Below, piece by piece: positions 6,959 to 8,532 of a stretch of 8,532 bases of DNA (position 1 is the stretch's first letter; each line of letters begins with the position of its first letter). The notes under the pieces were generated by a model. The model was not told the DNA's origin. It did not search any database and saw nothing but the letters and a program-made list of their open reading frames with translations. The translations under genes and the position numbers were made by a program. This DNA is from Lentimonas sp002292345 (GTDB taxonomy: Bacteria; Verrucomicrobiota; Verrucomicrobiia; Opitutales; Coraliomargaritaceae). The DNA is taken from contig CAXLMP010000071.1 in the NCBI GenBank assembly GCA_964187655.1, forward strand, positions 1 through 8,532, in the 5' to 3' direction.

Positions 6959-7216
6959 TTATTCCTTGATCTTATCCGTCGGCATGTATGCATCCGTATC
7001 TTCACGCCATTAATGGAGCATGGTTTTCAATTTTTTCGTCATTTCTGGCATCGTTTCAGAGAGGTCATTGTGTTCGCCCTCATCCTCTTTCAAATTGAAC
7101 AGTTCGACCGATCCGTCAGAGAAACGCTCGACCAGTTTGGTGTCGCCGGCGCGCAGTGCTGCCGACGGCGACACCAACGCGCCACATAAGATCCCGCTCT
7201 TCCTGTTAGGCTTTCT
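6959..7216 (-). pseudogene. Sulfatase C-terminal remnant with an in-frame stop
   Basis: Read leftward, the frame is open from just after a TGA at 7219-7217. It gives SAALRAGDTKLVERFSDG, then VELFNLKEDEGEHNDLSE, MPEMTKKL and MLH. A TAA (7012-7010) follows, then WREDTDAYMPTDKIKE and the natural stop at 6961-6959. 'ALRAGD.KL.E....G..ELFNL.ED.GE..DL' is the C-terminal signature of S1-type sulfatases, in which the residue before WR is normally a sense codon. There is no catalytic part and no start, so this is a decayed gene end. It differs in sequence from the other sulfatase tail at 7250-7336, so it comes from a different paralogue. Confidence 0.8.
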
Positions 7217-7249
7217 TCACTGATTCTGTTTTTAACTGATCCTTAACTA

Positions 7250-7336
7250 TTATTTTTTACGCGTAGCGGAAAATACATCACCAGTCGGCTGGTTCGGTAG
7301 GGTCTGCTGGCAGGCTTGGAGTTGTTTCCACAACTG
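7250..7336 (-). pseudogene. Remnant of a sulfatase 3' end, diverged copy of the end of the intact sulfatase
   Basis: The frame reads QLWKQLQACQQTLP, then NQPTGDVFSATRKK and TAA. It aligns without gaps to the last 28 codons plus stop of the intact sulfatase at 8185-8271. By hand count 76 of 87 bases are identical. Most differences cluster at the upstream end, where the similarity fades just after 7336. No start or catalytic region precedes it, only 46 bases before the vapC-like stop. It is a leftover gene end and one half of a direct repeat around the toxin-antitoxin pair. Confidence 0.75.
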
Positions 7337-7382
7337 TATCCCCTCAGTCTGGAACGAGCCTCCGTTTGGAGCAGCGATTGCA

Positions 7383-7802
7383 CTACAACACATGCAAAGC
7401 ATCCTCACCGCCAGCGAGCAGGCTGGGTGAGATACGTTTATCGAGCGTCGCTAGCTTTGCTCGTTTCTCAATCGCGCTGGCTAATAGATAATAATCAGTG
7501 AGGTGTTTGGAGGCAGGCAATTTCGGGTAACGGACAACTGTTCGCATCGAAACGGCATCTGCCCAGAATTGATGGCCCGCTTGAGCGCACAGTGCCACCA
7601 GTAGACCACGGGCAGCCTCGGCCGATTGCGGCCCGTTGGGATAGTTTTCATGTCCCAGAATCCGTATAAAACCATTCTCTGTAATCGGACAGGTCGCCCA
7701 ACCATCGACATGATGGTTCCAAAACCACTCCGCCACGGTTTCGTGATGGACGTGGTTTGTATCCACCAAGGCAATCAGCACATTAACATCTAGCAGAAAC
7801 AT
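7383..7802 (-). CDS. vapC: VapC-type PIN-domain ribonuclease toxin
   Basis: The protein has 139 residues, a normal VapC length. The N terminus MFLLDVNVLIALVD carries the first PIN acidic residue, Asp5. The others are Glu42 in ITENGFIRI, Asp103 in LTDYYLLA and Asp121 in LATLDKRI. The four-residue metal-binding set is complete, so the toxin should be active. VapC family enzymes cleave RNA (often tRNA or rRNA) when not held by the antitoxin; the target here is unknown. The ATG overlaps the antitoxin stop by one base (TAATG), which implies translational coupling with the antitoxin made first. The gene ends 46 bases before a sulfatase remnant. No terminator is visible after it. Confidence 0.9.
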   Translation of the reverse strand: MFLLDVNVLIALVDTNHVHHETVAEWFWNHHVDGWATCPITENGFIRILGHENYPNGPQSAEAARGLLVALCAQAGHQFWADAVSMRTVVRYPKLPASKHLTDYYLLASAIEKRAKLATLDKRISPSLLAGGEDALHVL

Positions 7803-8056
7803 TAAATGCCTTCCTCGTCCATCAACTCATACACCGTAGCTGATGTCACTTGTTGACCACCGCTGCTTTTTAAGAAAGGCATCCCCCGCTCATTGACTTC
7901 GTAACAACACTCCGAATCGCGGCGCGCGTATCCCACAGGTTCGACCTCACGCCGCAACGCGTGCTCGACAACAGCCCTCAACGTTGTCCCCCGCCTAAGC
8001 GCGGTCGCCTTGGCAGCAAGCAGCAAGGAATCATCAATATCCATCGTCGTTTTCAT
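7802..8056 (-). CDS. vapB: VapB-type ribbon-helix-helix antitoxin
   Basis: The protein has 84 residues. The N-terminal half (MKTTMDIDDSLLLAAKATAL, then RRGTTLRAVVEHALRRE) fits a ribbon-helix-helix DNA-binding domain. The C-terminal part (GMPFLKSSGG, then VTSATVYELMDEEGI) fits a toxin-binding tail. It would bind and neutralise the PIN toxin encoded immediately downstream and repress their common promoter. The frame is open to a GTG at 8098, but the -10 and -35 elements and the repeats lie inside that extension. The ATG at 8056, which starts the DNA-binding fold directly, is therefore chosen. No ribosome site can fit, since the predicted leader is only a few bases. Confidence 0.88.
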   Translation of the reverse strand: MKTTMDIDDSLLLAAKATALRRGTTLRAVVEHALRREVEPVGYARRDSECCYEVNERGMPFLKSSGGQQVTSATVYELMDEEGI

Positions 8057-8057
8057 A

Positions 8058-8094
8058 ATATGGGTCACTATATGGGTATATGGGAAAAAGTCAA
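8058..8094 (-). promoter_or_regulatory. Promoter and probable operator of the vapBC-type pair
   Basis: On the minus strand TTGACT (8094-8089) and TATAGT (8072-8067) are 16 bases apart, each matching 5 of 6 consensus bases. Three direct copies of CCCATAT lie at 8084-8078, 8076-8070 and 8064-8058. They fall in the spacer, into the -10, and between the -10 and the ATG. This is what an autorepressor site bound by the ribbon-helix-helix antitoxin would look like (inference). The predicted start point near 8060 leaves a leader of about 3-5 bases, so the message may be almost leaderless. Confidence 0.65.
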
Positions 8095-8184
8095 TCACCC
8101 GCCTTAAACCAAAGTAACACCACCAAATTCACTGATTGCAGATACTGTGCAATACCGCCCACACCAATCCTACGAGTGAAACAA
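8095..8184. other. Spacer between the intact sulfatase stop and the toxin-antitoxin promoter
   Basis: No coding region is seen. A 6-base inverted repeat (ATTGCA 8135-8140, TGCAAT 8148-8153) is present but has no following T-run, so it is not a convincing terminator. Confidence 0.4.
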
Positions 8185-8532
8185 TTACTTTTTACGCGTA
8201 GCGGAGAATACATCACCAGTCGGCTGGCTCGGTAAGGTCTGCTGCCAGGCTTCGAGTTGTAGAAGCAACTGCGTCACCACTTCTGGATGCTGTGCTTTCA
8301 GGTCATCTTTTTCGTAAATGTCGGCGGTGATGTCGTAGAGCTCGACATGATCCAGCGCCTGATTGGCGACGAGTTTCCACTGTTGATCGACGATGGCATA
8401 CGAGACCCAATGGTCGGGCCGTTCCGGCTGCGGGGGCCAAGGCGCATCTGCTTTCCAAAACAGCGGCTTTTCGCGCAGTGGCTTTTCGTTGCCGAGTAGC
8501 ACCGAGACTTGGCTGATGCCATCGGGCTGATA
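8185..8532 (-). CDS. S1-type sulfatase, C-terminal part (runs off right edge)
   Basis: 115 residues are visible, reading into the window from the right edge and ending at the TAA at 8185. Landmarks in order are PDGISQVSVLLG, the loop-and-strand that precedes the sulfatase C-terminal subdomain, then KPLFWKAD, YAIVDQQWKLVAN, HVELYDITADIYEKDDL and HPEVVTQLL..LEAWQ. This succession ('plfW', 'WKLv', 'eLYDi..D..E..dL...hPe') is characteristic of family S1 formylglycine-dependent sulfatases, as in arylsulfatase A. The catalytic (C/S)xPxR motif is outside the window, so activity cannot be judged. The enzyme would remove sulfate esters from polysaccharide. Its final 87 bases recur as a remnant at 7250-7336. 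Translation starts beyond the edge; the GTG at 8502 is internal. Confidence 0.88.
   Translation of the reverse strand, partial: YQPDGISQVSVLLGNEKPLREKPLFWKADAPWPPQPERPDHWVSYAIVDQQWKLVANQALDHVELYDITADIYEKDDLKAQHPEVVTQLLLQLEAWQQTLPSQPTGDVFSATRKK

Noticed and set aside
6954..6960. Run of seven T as a plus-strand terminator
   Set aside because: There is no GC-rich stem before it and no plus-strand gene to terminate. It overlaps the stop of the sulfatase remnant.
7020..7223. Plus-strand 67-codon frame
   Set aside because: Antisense shadow of the sulfatase remnant, whose minus-strand translation matches the sulfatase tail pattern.
8057..8098. Longer antitoxin from a GTG at 8098
   Set aside because: The -35, -10 and CCCATAT repeats lie inside it, and the ribbon-helix-helix fold begins at the ATG at 8056.
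8135..8153. Inverted repeat as a sulfatase terminator
   Set aside because: The stem is only six base pairs and no T-run follows on the minus strand.

Overview
The window most resembles a marine polysaccharide-degrading member of the Verrucomicrobiota (Opitutae/Puniceicoccales-like). The reasons are secreted esterase, glycosidase and sulfatase genes side by side, and DxDxDG...N..E(Y/F)..GTDP calcium-loop segments followed by a C-terminal module ending in FFRLSV, which is typical of large secreted proteins in that phylum. This is inferred from protein style; no rRNA or other taxonomic marker is present. Every supported gene lies on the minus strand, so transcription runs from right to left.

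Right part (8532 to about 6959): the C-terminal end of an intact S1-type sulfatase enters from the right edge. Next comes a vapBC-type toxin-antitoxin pair with its own promoter. It is followed by two sulfatase 3'-end remnants. The first (7250-7336) is a diverged copy of the last 87 bases of the intact sulfatase (76/87 identical), so the toxin-antitoxin pair lies between two copies of a sulfatase tail. The second (6959-7216) is the tail of a different sulfatase and carries an in-frame stop.

Middle (6946 to 4188): a promoter with a perfect TATAAT drives a secreted 729-residue protein made of three hydrolase domains (SGNH, SGNH, alpha/beta hydrolase). Sixteen bases later starts a sialate-O-acetylesterase-like gene. 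It is broken after about 90 residues and fused out of frame to the last ~65 codons of what looks like a glycoside hydrolase.

Left part (4187 to 1): an intergenic stretch holds a short 10-bp-period repeat. A second promoter follows, whose upstream box and spacing match those of the three-domain esterase promoter. It drives a 1191-residue secreted protein with three ~210-residue repeats, a calcium-loop linker, a SASA-type esterase domain and a Verrucomicrobia-style C terminus. Eighteen bases downstream begins another secreted protein that runs off the left edge.

Taken together, the window looks like an accessory carbohydrate-utilisation region. Esterases would remove acyl groups and sulfatases would remove sulfate from an extracellular polysaccharide. 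The region has been heavily rearranged, with at least three decayed gene ends and an inserted toxin-antitoxin pair. The most interesting item is the shared promoter architecture in front of the two intact esterase genes, which suggests co-regulation by an unidentified factor.
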